A DNA stretch of 64,000 bases from Eggerthella timonensis (GTDB taxonomy: Bacteria > Actinomycetota > Coriobacteriia > Coriobacteriales > Eggerthellaceae). Both the position numbers and the translations under genes were made by a program. Below are positions 24,712 to 33,087 of this stretch, in pieces. Where the stretch lies: positions 886,734-950,733 of the forward strand of contig NZ_FXXA01000002.1 in NCBI RefSeq assembly GCF_900184265.1, written 5' to 3'. Within the stretch, counting starts at the first letter, position 1; every line of letters starts with the position of its first letter. The notes beneath the pieces were generated by a model. It had not been told where the DNA came from. It saw only the letters and a program-made list of their open reading frames with translations, and did not search any database.

Positions 24712-24833
24712 TTGGCAGAGATTTCACGTTATGAACGATTCTGAGCGGATATTCCCGATGCGTTTCAGAGAAATACCAGGTCGTGAATTTCTATAACGGC
24801 TTCGAATCGTTCATAACGTTCATTTTGTGCCAA
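24712..24833 (+). repeat. Long-arm hairpin element B
   Basis: A 122-nt element, same length as A. Its 27-nt arms (24712-24738 and 24807-24833) pair with five mismatches, and the core TACCAGGTCG is at 24774-24783, 62 nt from the left end. Relative to A, arm position 18 changes from an A-T to a T-A pair on both sides, a compensated change. It lies downstream of the NusG-like gene (coding toward it) and upstream of the MOSC gene. The rest of 24527-24894 shows only a C-rich, pyrimidine-biased stretch at 24600-24710. Confidence 0.72.
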
Positions 24834-24894
24834 GCGATGGAAGGGTGCTTTCGCGAACGATTACGCGCCGGGTCTCTTGCGGCGCCGATGCACC

Positions 24895-25392
24895 CTACGT
24901 TTTCGACGCGACTTCGAGCCCGACGAGGACGCTCTTCGAATCCTCGCGTGCGCCCTGAGGTGCGACGAGGGCCGTTCGCCTGTGTCGGTCGACGCGGATC
25001 ACGCTGCTCTCAAGGCCCGATAGCGGGCCGACGTGCACGAGCAGCCGTTCGTTCTCGATCCGCCCGCGCGAGAGACGCACGAGCCCGTTCGGCTCCATGA
25101 TCGATTCGAGAAGGGCACGCTCCTCTGGCGAAAGCGTGCCCGCGAAGCGTGCGCGACGGCCGCCATCGACCTTCAAGGCTGCCGCGAGAGCGTCGGGATC
25201 GAACGCCTCGGCAAGAACGTACCCGGGAAATAGGGGCGATTCTACAATCACCCAGACTCCCTGGCGTTTGCGCAAGCGCTCGGCACGCGGAAAAACACAG
25301 CGGGATATCAGACTCGGCAGCAGTCGCTGCGCGTGCAGCGAGAACGATTGCTCGCGTTTTCGGGGAACAGCGAGGACGCACAAGCTGCTCAT
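24895..25392 (-). CDS. Specialised NusG-like transcription antiterminator (LoaP/RfaH/UpxY type)
   Basis: 165 residues. The N-terminal NGN domain has the NusG hallmark PLFPGYVLAEAF after a helical LHAQRLLPSLISRCVFPRAERLRKRQGVWV segment. The C-terminal KOW domain is HVGPLSGLESSVIRVDRHRRTALVAP. It is shorter than housekeeping NusG and stands alone, away from secE and rplK, which indicates a pathway-specific paralogue that binds RNA polymerase to allow read-through of a particular operon. The start at 25392 has GGGAGGAGATCGGCT before it; an ATG 24 nt earlier is less well placed. It is divergent from the XRE regulator, whose operators fill the shared promoter region. The target operon is unknown. 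Confidence 0.82.
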   Translation of the reverse strand: MSSLCVLAVPRKREQSFSLHAQRLLPSLISRCVFPRAERLRKRQGVWVIVESPLFPGYVLAEAFDPDALAAALKVDGGRRARFAGTLSPEERALLESIMEPNGLVRLSRGRIENERLLVHVGPLSGLESSVIRVDRHRRTALVAPQGAREDSKSVLVGLEVASKT

Positions 25393-25427
25393 AGCCGATC
25401 TCCTCCCGTCACCCATAGCTCATGAAA

Positions 25428-25543
25428 TGCAAACAGATAGTTTGCATTATAGATCGTCTCGGCATAAAACTGCAAACTTGCTGTTTGTGGTGTCCCTGTC
25501 ACGAACCCTATAAGGTTCTTAGTATGCAAACGCAAAGTTTTCA
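25428..25543. promoter_or_regulatory. Three copies of a 19-bp operator between the NusG-like and XRE genes
   Basis: Copies of TGCAAAC-N5-GTTTGCA lie at 25428-25446 (perfect), 25471-25489 (GTTTGTG right half) and 25525-25543 (GTTTTCA right half). The last overlaps the ATG of the XRE gene. The exact 5-nt spacing is kept in all three. They are best explained as binding sites for the adjacent XRE protein, giving autoregulation and control of the divergent NusG-like gene. Confidence 0.8.
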
Positions 25544-25763
25544 AACCTTCCAGAAGCAACTAGGCGCTCGATTGCAGAGGGTCAGGAAGTCGCGCGGCCT
25601 GTCGCAGGAGGCTGCGGGCACCATGGTGGGCATGGATCGCGTTTCTATCGGCTACATTGAGCAGGGCAAGCGCGCTCCCAAGCTGAGCACGCTGTATGCG
25701 CTGGCGCAAGCGTACGAGGTGAGCGTCGGCAGCTTTTTCGACTTCGAGGGCGCGGGGGAGTAG
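25524..25763 (+). CDS. Small XRE-family (Cro/C1) transcriptional regulator
   Basis: 79 residues that are almost entirely a helix-turn-helix domain: FQKQLGARLQRVRKSRGLSQEAAGTMVGMDRVSIGYIEQGKRAPKLSTLYALAQAYEVSVGSFFDF. It has no dimerisation or sensor domain beyond this. The start at 25524 was chosen because the family domain begins a few residues later and the third operator copy overlaps this ATG. It probably represses itself and the divergent NusG-like gene. Confidence 0.88.
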   Translation: MQTQSFQTFQKQLGARLQRVRKSRGLSQEAAGTMVGMDRVSIGYIEQGKRAPKLSTLYALAQAYEVSVGSFFDFEGAGE

Positions 25764-25869
25764 CGCCGAAGCTACGTCGTTCCTCGGCGCTTTCCGTGAA
25801 ATGTGCCTCTCGGGAGCTTGTTTGCGGTATGCTGGTTGCCATCAGGTACGACGTGGGAAAGGGACCGGC

Positions 25870-27213
25870 GTGATCAACCGTTACACGCGCCCGGCAATGG
25901 GCGCCATCTGGGAGCTTGAGAACAAGTTCTCCATCTGGAAGGAAATCGAAGTGCTGGCGTGCGAGGCGCAGGCCGAGCTGGGGAAGTCCGGCATCACGAA
26001 GGAGGAGGCCGCGTGGATCCGCGCGCATGCCGACTTCACCGTTGAGCGCATCGACGAGATCGAGAAGGTGACGAACCACGACGTCATCGCGTTCACCACG
26101 AACATGGCCGAGTACATCGACGCCGACGTGCCGGAGGGCCAAGAGCCGCCCAGCCGTTGGGTGCACTACGGCATGACCTCGTCCGACCTGGGCGACACGG
26201 CGCTGTCCTACCAGATCACGCAGGCGATCGACATCATCCTCGAAGACATCAAGCAGCTGGGCGAGACGTGCAAACGCCGCGCGTTCGAGTTCCAGGAGAC
26301 GCTGTGCGTGGGCCGCACGCACGGCATCCATGCCGAGCCCATGACGTTCGGCATGAAGTTCGGCAGCTGGGCCTGGGCCCTCAAGCGCGCCCAGACGCGC
26401 ATGGAGGAGGCTCGCAAGGTGGCCGCCACGGGAGCCATCAGCGGCGCCGTGGGCACGTACTCGAGCATCGACCCGTTCGTCGAGCAGTTCGTGTGCGAGC
26501 GCCTGGGGCTTGAGGCCGACCCGCTGTCCACCCAGGTGCTGGCGCGCGACCGTCACGCCCAGGTCATGGCCGGCCTCGCGGTGACGGCGTCCACGCTGGA
26601 GTCCATCGCTATGCAGGTGCGCCTGCTGCAGCAGTCCGACGTCATCGAGGCCGAGGAGCCGTTCGCGAAGGGCCAGAAGGGGAGCAGTGCCATGCCGCAC
26701 AAGCGCAACCCCATCACGGCCGAGCGCGTCTGCGGCCTGGCCCGCACCGTGAAGTCCAACGCGCAGGTGGCCTTCGACAACGTGGCGCTGTGGTACGAGC
26801 GCGACATCAGCCACTCCGGCGCCGAGCGCGTCGCGCTGGCCGACAGCTTCATCGCGCTCGACTACATGTTCGGCAAGATGCAGTGGATGCTCGACGGCCT
26901 GCAGACCTATCCCGCCAAGATGGAGCACAACCTGTGGCGCACGAAAGGCCTCATCTTCAGCTCGAAGGTGCTGCTGGCGCTTGTGGACACGGGCATCAGC
27001 CGCGAAGACGCCTACGTCATCGTGCAGCGCAACGCCATGAAGGTGTGGGAGGATATCCAGAACGCCGTGGACGGCCCCACCTACCGCGAGAACCTCGAGG
27101 CCGACCCCGAGGCGAACCTCTCGGCCGAGGTTCTCGACGAGATATTCGACCCCTGGGACTTCCTCACCCGCAAAGACGTGGTGTTCGACCGCCTCAAGGA
27201 GTTGGAGTTCTAA
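25870..27213 (+). CDS. purB: Adenylosuccinate lyase
   Basis: Fumarase/aspartase-superfamily enzyme, 447 residues, that splits SAICAR and adenylosuccinate, releasing fumarate, in purine synthesis. It has the signature GSSAMPHKRNP, the substrate-binding TSSDLGDTALSYQ and the active-site GRTHGIHAEPMTFG. It begins at GTG 25870 after GAAAGGGACCGGC; the family starts MINRYTRP, which fits. A possible start 23 codons upstream is unsupported. It is followed by a terminator. purC and purL lie 8-10 kb downstream, so the purine genes are loosely clustered. Confidence 0.96.
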   Translation: MINRYTRPAMGAIWELENKFSIWKEIEVLACEAQAELGKSGITKEEAAWIRAHADFTVERIDEIEKVTNHDVIAFTTNMAEYIDADVPEGQEPPSRWVHYGMTSSDLGDTALSYQITQAIDIILEDIKQLGETCKRRAFEFQETLCVGRTHGIHAEPMTFGMKFGSWAWALKRAQTRMEEARKVAATGAISGAVGTYSSIDPFVEQFVCERLGLEADPLSTQVLARDRHAQVMAGLAVTASTLESIAMQVRLLQQSDVIEAEEPFAKGQKGSSAMPHKRNPITAERVCGLARTVKSNAQVAFDNVALWYERDISHSGAERVALADSFIALDYMFGKMQWMLDGLQTYPAKMEHNLWRTKGLIFSSKVLLALVDTGISREDAYVIVQRNAMKVWEDIQNAVDGPTYRENLEADPEANLSAEVLDEIFDPWDFLTRKDVVFDRLKELEF

Positions 27214-27242
27214 GCATAGCTCGATGCGGCGCGACGGTTCTC

Positions 27243-27271
27243 AAAGACCTTCCCTTCGGGGGAGGTCTTTT
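27243..27271 (+). terminator. Rho-independent terminator after purB
   Basis: AAAGACCTTCCC and GGGGAGGTCTTT pair with one G-T across a TTC loop and are followed by a T-rich tail. Confidence 0.85.
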
Positions 27272-27344
27272 CAATTGAGTCATATCGCCTGGTGAAAGGC
27301 ATAAGGGTAAAACCCGCTCAACGTGGCTTATTCAACACCCCGTC

Positions 27345-27372
27345 TTGAAAGTCTGAGGGGTAAGAATATACT
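27345..27372 (+). promoter_or_regulatory. Promoter of the GGDEF/EAL gene
   Basis: TTGAAA (27345-27350), a 16-nt spacer and TATACT (27367-27372), about 40 nt before the ATG. Confidence 0.55.
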
Positions 27373-27411
27373 CTATCTATTTGGTAGGAAGTCGAAGGGG
27401 GTGCCGAGGCG

Positions 27412-30400
27412 ATGGGCGAAGACGTGCGGGCGCAGCGCTTTGTCGCGGAGGCGGCGCCGTTTTTCGCGCATCTGCCTGGGGCGTGGTGCCTCATCAAGCA
27501 GGATCGCTATCTCACGCTGGTGTGGGCGAACGACGAGTTCTACGAACTGATGGAGTGCTCCGAAGACGAGGTCGGGTACCGCTACGCGCACCGCATCAGC
27601 GCGCTGTGGGACACCGACGGGGTCGAGCACCTCGCTCGCTTGGTGCGCGAGGCGCATGCTTCGGGCAAGGATCGCTTCCGCCATCGCCTCGCTTCGTCGC
27701 GGGACGCGCGCGTGTTCGAGACGGAGGCCGTTTCGCTCCCCGATGAATCGCTGCTGTGCTGCAAGGTGCGCGATTGCAGCCGCGAGGCGATCGACGAAGC
27801 CTCCATCGAGCAGTTCCGCGAACAAGGGACGTCCGTTGCGGGCGTTGCGGGCATCGAAGTGTTCTCGTACGACGCTGCGCATCGTTCCGCGCGCGTGCTG
27901 CTCGAGGCGGCCCTGTTCGGCGGACTCCCTTGCGCGAACGGGGTGTGCGAGCGCTTCCCCCAAGTGCTCGTCGATGAGGGTCTCGTGCATCCTCAAGATC
28001 AGGGCAACCTGCTCCAGGCGTTCGACCATGCGGTCGTGCAGGGCGCTCGATCTTCGGCCGATCTGAGGTTGGGCGGTCCCGACCCCGAGACCGGCCGCTG
28101 GCGCTGGTACCGCCTGACGCTCGCGCCCGATGCGCCCGACGCTGCGGCGAGCGGGATGATCGGCGGCGTCCTCGCGGACATCACCGAGCACAAAGAGCTG
28201 GCCATGTCGTACCTGAACGAAACGCAGTTCTACTATGCGCTGCTTTCGGAGAAGGACGCGTATGCGCACGCCGACGCCACCGACGACGTCATCCTGAAAA
28301 TCGGCGGCATGTGGAACCTGTACAACGAGGTCATCGACAAGGTGTCGTATACCGAGATCGTGCAGACGTTCATCAACCGCGTGGTCCATCCAGACGACCG
28401 CGCCCATTACATCGACATCATGCGCAGGGAGAATTTCATCAGCTCCCTCGAGAGCGGCATCGACCACCTCGGTTGCGAATTTCGCCGCATCGTGGAGCAG
28501 AACCAGATGGCGTGGATGGAGCTGAGCGTCCATCTCCTGAGGGATCCGACGACGCATCACGTGCTGGCGCTGCTCAGCATCAAGAACATCGACAAGAAGA
28601 AGCGCCAGGAACTCCAGATGCAAAGCGCGTCGGAGCGCGATTCGCTGACGGAGGTGCTTCACAAGAAAGCGGCCGAAACAGCCGTCCGCAGCCGCCTGCG
28701 CAGCACGGCTCCGCACGACGTGAGCGCGCTGGTCGTCCTCGACATCGACGACTTCAAGGCCATCAACGATCGTTGGGGCCACAAGGTGGGCGACCAGGCG
28801 CTCGTGCGCTTTGTGCACGACGTGCGCTGCTCGGCCGGAAAAGACGACGTGCTCGGCCGTTTCGGCGGCGATGAATTCGTGCTGTTCATCGCGAGCGCGT
28901 TCGACGAAGAGCATGTGGCGAGCCTCTTGAGCGACATCTTCGAGCGGGTTGCCCGCGAGGCCGACCCGGCGCTCTCGTGCAGCGCGGGCGCGGCGCTCAT
29001 GCCCGACGGCATGACGTACGACGAGGGGTTTCGCCGCGCCGACGCGGCGCTGTACGAAGCGAAAGCCGCCGGGAAAGCGACGTTTCGCTTCTATCGCGCC
29101 GAGGCCGACGCGGCGTCTCTTGTCGTCGACTCCCTCGAGGAGCGGGATCGGGGCGCGCAGGCTGAACGTGAAAGCTTCCCGCATGCGGATGCGCCGAAGT
29201 GGGAAGGCGTCCAGGATGCCGTGCGGCATCCCGACGAATCCTCGTTCGCGGAGTTCCTTTCGACATACGGCGAGATCGCGTACCTCGTAGACCCCGACAC
29301 GTTCACGCTCATCTGCGGAAACCAGGCGTTCTACGCGCGTATCGGCGAATCGCCGATCAGCTGCATGGGCAAGAAGTGCTACGAGGCCATGCAGGGGCGT
29401 GCCACGCCCTGTCCGTTCTGCAGCAAGGCGAACTGGTCCACCGACAAGTTCTTCATGTGGCGCAACGACAACAAGGCGCTCGACCAGGAGTTCCTCATCA
29501 AGAACAAGCTGGTGTCGTGGGCGGGGCGCGAAGTGCTGCTGGCCATCGCCGTGGACGTGTCCAACAACAAGAGCATCGTCGACTCGCTCGACAGTGGCAT
29601 TTCGGAAACCCATTGCCTGCTGGGAGGCATCCAGCAGATGAACGCGGCGCGCGACTCCGACGAGGTGATGAGCCGCGCTCTCGAGACGGTGGGCGATTTC
29701 TTCCGCGCAGAAAGCGCGCTTTTCTGGGCCCGTGCCCGTGCCGACGAGCCGCTCACGTGCCTGGCCTGCTGGTCGCGCACGCCGGGCGCCCGCACGTTGC
29801 CCGCGCCCGACGACGGTTCGCTCGACCTCTGGCTTGCGGCGCAGCGCTGGGACGAGCCGGTCATGGTGGAGAGCCCGGAGGCGGTGCTGCGCTCGTCGTA
29901 TCCGCGGTATCGTTCCATGAAGGACAACGGCGTGGCGAACGAGCGCTGGATAAGGCTGCGAAGCGACCGGGAGGACGCGGCGGCCGTCTGCTACCTTTCG
30001 GTGGAGAATCTCGGTGCGAACTTGCAGAACGTGGCCTTCCTCGAATCGTTCTCCGTGTTCGTCGCCAGCGAGCTGGACAAGCGACGCATGATGGAGGACC
30101 TGCTGCACGCCAGCAGCCATGACGACCTGACCGGGCTTTTGAATCGCGAGAGCTACGAGCGCATGCTGGCCGAGTTCGACGCCGACGGCGCGTGCTGCGT
30201 CGGCGTGGTGTCCGCGAATGTGAACAACATGCGCGCCATCAACGGCTCGAAGGGCTTCGCGGCCGGCAACTACTACCTGCAGCAGTTCGCCGCCATGCTG
30301 CTCGACGTGTTCCCGTCCGAGTGCGTCTATCGGCTCAACGGCGACGAGTTCGCGGCGGTCGTGCCCGGCCTCGATCGCGAGGGCCTCGAGAACCGTATGC

Positions 30401-31329
30401 GCGACCTGCGCGCCATGGTGAAGTCGAACGGGCTGTTCACCGTTGCCCTGGGGTCTTCGTGGGACGAGGTGGAGAAGGACCTCGACGTGCTGACGAACCA
30501 GGCCTCGGAGGCGATGGAGGCCGACAAGAAGCGCCATCACGACGTGAAGCAAGACAAGGACGACGACGATCGGCGCACGGCGCTGCGCAACCTCGTGGCC
30601 TCGCTGGGCGACGGCAAGTTCGTAGTGTACCTGCAGCCGAAGGTGAGCATGACGGATGGGCGGCTGGTGGGCGCCGAAGCGCTCGTGCGCTATCGCGACG
30701 ACGAGCTGGGCATCATCTCGCCCGCGCGGTTCATCCAGGGGTTCGAGGACAGCGGCCTCATCCGCCATGTGGATTTGTTCGTGTTCGAATGGGTGTGCCA
30801 GGTGGTGGAGCGCTGGGAGGGCGAGGGCCATGCGGTTCCCGTATCGTTCAACTTCTCACGGCGCACCTTGCTGGAGAACGACCTGGTGACCAGCATGGAA
30901 AGCATCGTGTCGCGGCACGACCTCAGCAGGAGCAACCTCGAGATCGAGATCACCGAGAGCTTCGCGGCCATCGGCAAGAGCGTGCTGTTCCGCGCCGCGA
31001 ACGATCTTCTGAGTGCCGGGTTCACGCTGTCGCTCGACGACTTCGGCACCAAGTACACCGACCTGTCCATCCTGTCGAGCATCGATTTCTCCATGATCAA
31101 GCTGGACAAGAGCCTCATCGAGTCCGTCGTGGACGACGCGACGAAGCAGACGGTGCTCAAGCACATCATCGGGATGTGCGACGAGCTTCGGGTGGACGTG
31201 ATCGCCGAAGGGGTGGAGTCGACCGATCAGGAGCGCGTGCTGCGCGGGCTGGGTTGCCGCAAGGGGCAGGGCTACCTGTACAGTCGCCCCATCCCCCTGG
31301 AAGACTTCGAGCAGCGCTTTTTGCGCTAG
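27412..31329 (+). CDS. Multi-domain PAS/GGDEF/GAF/GGDEF/EAL cyclic-di-GMP protein
   Basis: 1305 residues, soluble. Likely domain order: PAS-like (residues 1-120, KQDRYLTLVWANDEFYELM), a second PAS-like region, GGDEF1 (GRFGGDEFVLF, ~residue 485), a PAS with CYEAMQGRATPCPFCSK, a GAF-like segment, GGDEF2 (YRLNGDEFAAV, ~975) and EAL (GAEALVRY, ~1089). GGDEF1 looks catalytic but lacks the RxxD inhibitory site. GGDEF2 is degenerate (first Gly replaced by Asn) and probably regulatory. The EAL domain keeps the key residues: Glu of EAL, Asn in FNFS, IEITES, DDFGTKYTDL, IKLDK, AEGVES and GQGYLYSRP. It may both make and degrade c-di-GMP under control of redox or ligand sensing. Its stop overlaps that of the convergent gene by 4 nt. 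Confidence 0.88.
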   Translation: MGEDVRAQRFVAEAAPFFAHLPGAWCLIKQDRYLTLVWANDEFYELMECSEDEVGYRYAHRISALWDTDGVEHLARLVREAHASGKDRFRHRLASSRDARVFETEAVSLPDESLLCCKVRDCSREAIDEASIEQFREQGTSVAGVAGIEVFSYDAAHRSARVLLEAALFGGLPCANGVCERFPQVLVDEGLVHPQDQGNLLQAFDHAVVQGARSSADLRLGGPDPETGRWRWYRLTLAPDAPDAAASGMIGGVLADITEHKELAMSYLNETQFYYALLSEKDAYAHADATDDVILKIGGMWNLYNEVIDKVSYTEIVQTFINRVVHPDDRAHYIDIMRRENFISSLESGIDHLGCEFRRIVEQNQMAWMELSVHLLRDPTTHHVLALLSIKNIDKKKRQELQMQSASERDSLTEVLHKKAAETAVRSRLRSTAPHDVSALVVLDIDDFKAINDRWGHKVGDQALVRFVHDVRCSAGKDDVLGRFGGDEFVLFIASAFDEEHVASLLSDIFERVAREADPALSCSAGAALMPDGMTYDEGFRRADAALYEAKAAGKATFRFYRAEADAASLVVDSLEERDRGAQAERESFPHADAPKWEGVQDAVRHPDESSFAEFLSTYGEIAYLVDPDTFTLICGNQAFYARIGESPISCMGKKCYEAMQGRATPCPFCSKANWSTDKFFMWRNDNKALDQEFLIKNKLVSWAGREVLLAIAVDVSNNKSIVDSLDSGISETHCLLGGIQQMNAARDSDEVMSRALETVGDFFRAESALFWARARADEPLTCLACWSRTPGARTLPAPDDGSLDLWLAAQRWDEPVMVESPEAVLRSSYPRYRSMKDNGVANERWIRLRSDREDAAAVCYLSVENLGANLQNVAFLESFSVFVASELDKRRMMEDLLHASSHDDLTGLLNRESYERMLAEFDADGACCVGVVSANVNNMRAINGSKGFAAGNYYLQQFAAMLLDVFPSECVYRLNGDEFAAVVPGLDREGLENRMRDLRAMVKSNGLFTVALGSSWDEVEKDLDVLTNQASEAMEADKKRHHDVKQDKDDDDRRTALRNLVASLGDGKFVVYLQPKVSMTDGRLVGAEALVRYRDDELGIISPARFIQGFEDSGLIRHVDLFVFEWVCQVVERWEGEGHAVPVSFNFSRRTLLENDLVTSMESIVSRHDLSRSNLEIEITESFAAIGKSVLFRAANDLLSAGFTLSLDDFGTKYTDLSILSSIDFSMIKLDKSLIESVVDDATKQTVLKHIIGMCDELRVDVIAEGVESTDQERVLRGLGCRKGQGYLYSRPIPLEDFEQRFLR

Positions 31330-32933
31330 GAGGCCGGCATCCACACGCGGACGAGGCAGTACTTCTTCGCCTCGCCGTCGAGGGGTTTGTCGTCGACGTT
31401 CGTGAACGTGACCGCGCGGTCGCGCGACCCGGTGGACGCCAGGTACTCGCCGTAATTGTCGGCGCCGCTTTTCACGTCGAACGCGAACCATTCGCTCGTG
31501 TCGAAATTGATGCCCACGACCTGCGTGAGCGACTTCACCATGAGGTACGATCCGCACCAGGCGGGGGGCGCGGTGGGGTTGCGGCCGAAGCGGAACCACG
31601 GGGCCGCGCTGTAGTCGCCGTTCGTCACGGCGCCGGCCGGGACGTAGGTGCCCAGGTTGGCGATGCCGTCGCCGTGCTGGTAGCCGGCATCGAACGAGAA
31701 CATGAACCCGGTGTTGCCGTAGCCGGCCTCGAGGGGCTTCATGGACGTGGGCAGAGCCATGGCGTCCCGCGCCTCGCCGGTGCTCGCATCCAGACGCACG
31801 AGCTGGTAATGGATGGACGACGTGTCGGTGCGCGGCGTGATTACCACGGAATCGCCGGCAGCGTAGGGGGCCGTCGCCATGCGGCCGATCGAGGTCCACA
31901 GCGTTTCGGTGTCGGTGGCGCCCATCGTTGCGCGCTTGAACAGCGAAGGTTCGGCTTTCTTCGGGCCGCTCGCCTTCGGCAGCACCTGCCAGAACGCGCG
32001 ATTGCCGACAGCGGCGATGGTGGGCATCTCCCACTCGCTGCCGCCTTCTTCCACGAGCGCGGGATTGCCCAGGGAAGCGCCGTCGCTGCGTGCGGTGTAC
32101 ACGCGCCAGACGCCGTCGAGGATGTCGGCCTCGGCCCAGATGAGGCCCGAGGACGTGGCGCGCACGTCGTAGATCTCGAAGCCCTCGTCGACGCCGACGG
32201 CCTGTTCCAGCACGATGGGGTAGGCCCCCGAGTCCAGCGAGAGCAGGGCAACCTGCGTTAGGGGCTTGCCGGTGTCGGTGGGCAGCAGGCACGCGGCCAG
32301 GTCGTCGTCGCTCGCCCAAACGAGCGTGCCATAGGGCAGCTCGAAGCTGCCCACGAGGTTCATGAGCGTAGCAGGGTCTTCGACCTGGGAGAACGTGTTG
32401 GCGAACTCGTCGGAGGTTGACGACAGAACCGCGCTCTCGGGCACTTCGAGCACCACGAGGTCGTCGTCGGGGTCGCTCTTCGTCTGCTCGATGATGACGG
32501 ACGCGCCGCCGCCGACCGCCGCGAGCGCGCCCGCGCCCAGCGCGCCGTACAGGAAGTGTCGGCGGGTGAGCAGAATCTCCCCACCGTTGGGCGTAGGGAC
32601 GCGCACGCCGCTTCCGTTGGCGCCGCCGTTCGAGGAGCTGCGCGGAGAGGAGGACGATGCGGCGGACGAGCGCCGATGCGAGCCGGCCGAGCCGATGGAG
32701 CTGCCGCTGCCGTACCCGGCCACGTTGCCGACGTCTGCGGTGCCGCCGCGACGGCCGCCGCTTCCGTTGCCGCTGCCGTATCCGGCCACGTTGCCGACGT
32801 GGCCGCCGCGCGAGTTGGCTTTGCCGCCGGCGTACAGCGCGCCTCCATCGGAGGTGGTGCGCCTGTTCGCAAGGCGTTTCTTTGCAACGGTCGGCTTCGC
32901 GTGGTTAGCGTGTGTTGATCTGCGGGTTACCAT
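31326..32933 (-). CDS. Tat-signal membrane-anchored beta-propeller-like protein
   Basis: 535 residues. The first ~120 are low complexity and basic, with a duplicated GNVAGYGSG segment and many Ser/Gly. LLTRRHFLYGALGAGALAAVGGG is a twin-arginine-like signal and membrane helix placed unusually far in (about residue 125). The C-terminal 370 residues are extracytoplasmic with repeated blades (GLIWAEADILDGVWRVYTARSDG, RAFWQVLPKASG, LVRLDASTGEARDAMALPT), suggesting a beta-propeller without a recognisable enzyme signature. The ATG at 32933 lacks a clear ribosome-binding site, so the N-terminus is uncertain. It is divergent from the two-component system. Confidence 0.72.
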   Translation of the reverse strand: MVTRRSTHANHAKPTVAKKRLANRRTTSDGGALYAGGKANSRGGHVGNVAGYGSGNGSGGRRGGTADVGNVAGYGSGSSIGSAGSHRRSSAASSSSPRSSSNGGANGSGVRVPTPNGGEILLTRRHFLYGALGAGALAAVGGGASVIIEQTKSDPDDDLVVLEVPESAVLSSTSDEFANTFSQVEDPATLMNLVGSFELPYGTLVWASDDDLAACLLPTDTGKPLTQVALLSLDSGAYPIVLEQAVGVDEGFEIYDVRATSSGLIWAEADILDGVWRVYTARSDGASLGNPALVEEGGSEWEMPTIAAVGNRAFWQVLPKASGPKKAEPSLFKRATMGATDTETLWTSIGRMATAPYAAGDSVVITPRTDTSSIHYQLVRLDASTGEARDAMALPTSMKPLEAGYGNTGFMFSFDAGYQHGDGIANLGTYVPAGAVTNGDYSAAPWFRFGRNPTAPPAWCGSYLMVKSLTQVVGINFDTSEWFAFDVKSGADNYGEYLASTGSRDRAVTFTNVDDKPLDGEAKKYCLVRVWMPAS

Positions 32934-32984
32934 GGTGTTTATTGTGTCATTTCACGCACAGGTTAAAGCGGCCTCTGGTCTAAT

Positions 32985-32993
32985 TGCTACAAT
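32985..32993 (+). promoter_or_regulatory. Extended -10 promoter for the two-component system
   Basis: TG-C-TACAAT (TACAAT at 32988-32993) lies about 95 nt before the response-regulator ATG; no convincing -35 box is seen. Confidence 0.45.
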
Positions 32994-33087
32994 AAACGCA
33001 AACACGACCACTACGCTCGGGAACTGGTCTACGTAGGGAACGCAGACGCGTATTATCCGAGATGACAGCGAGCTTGAGGAGTGATCC

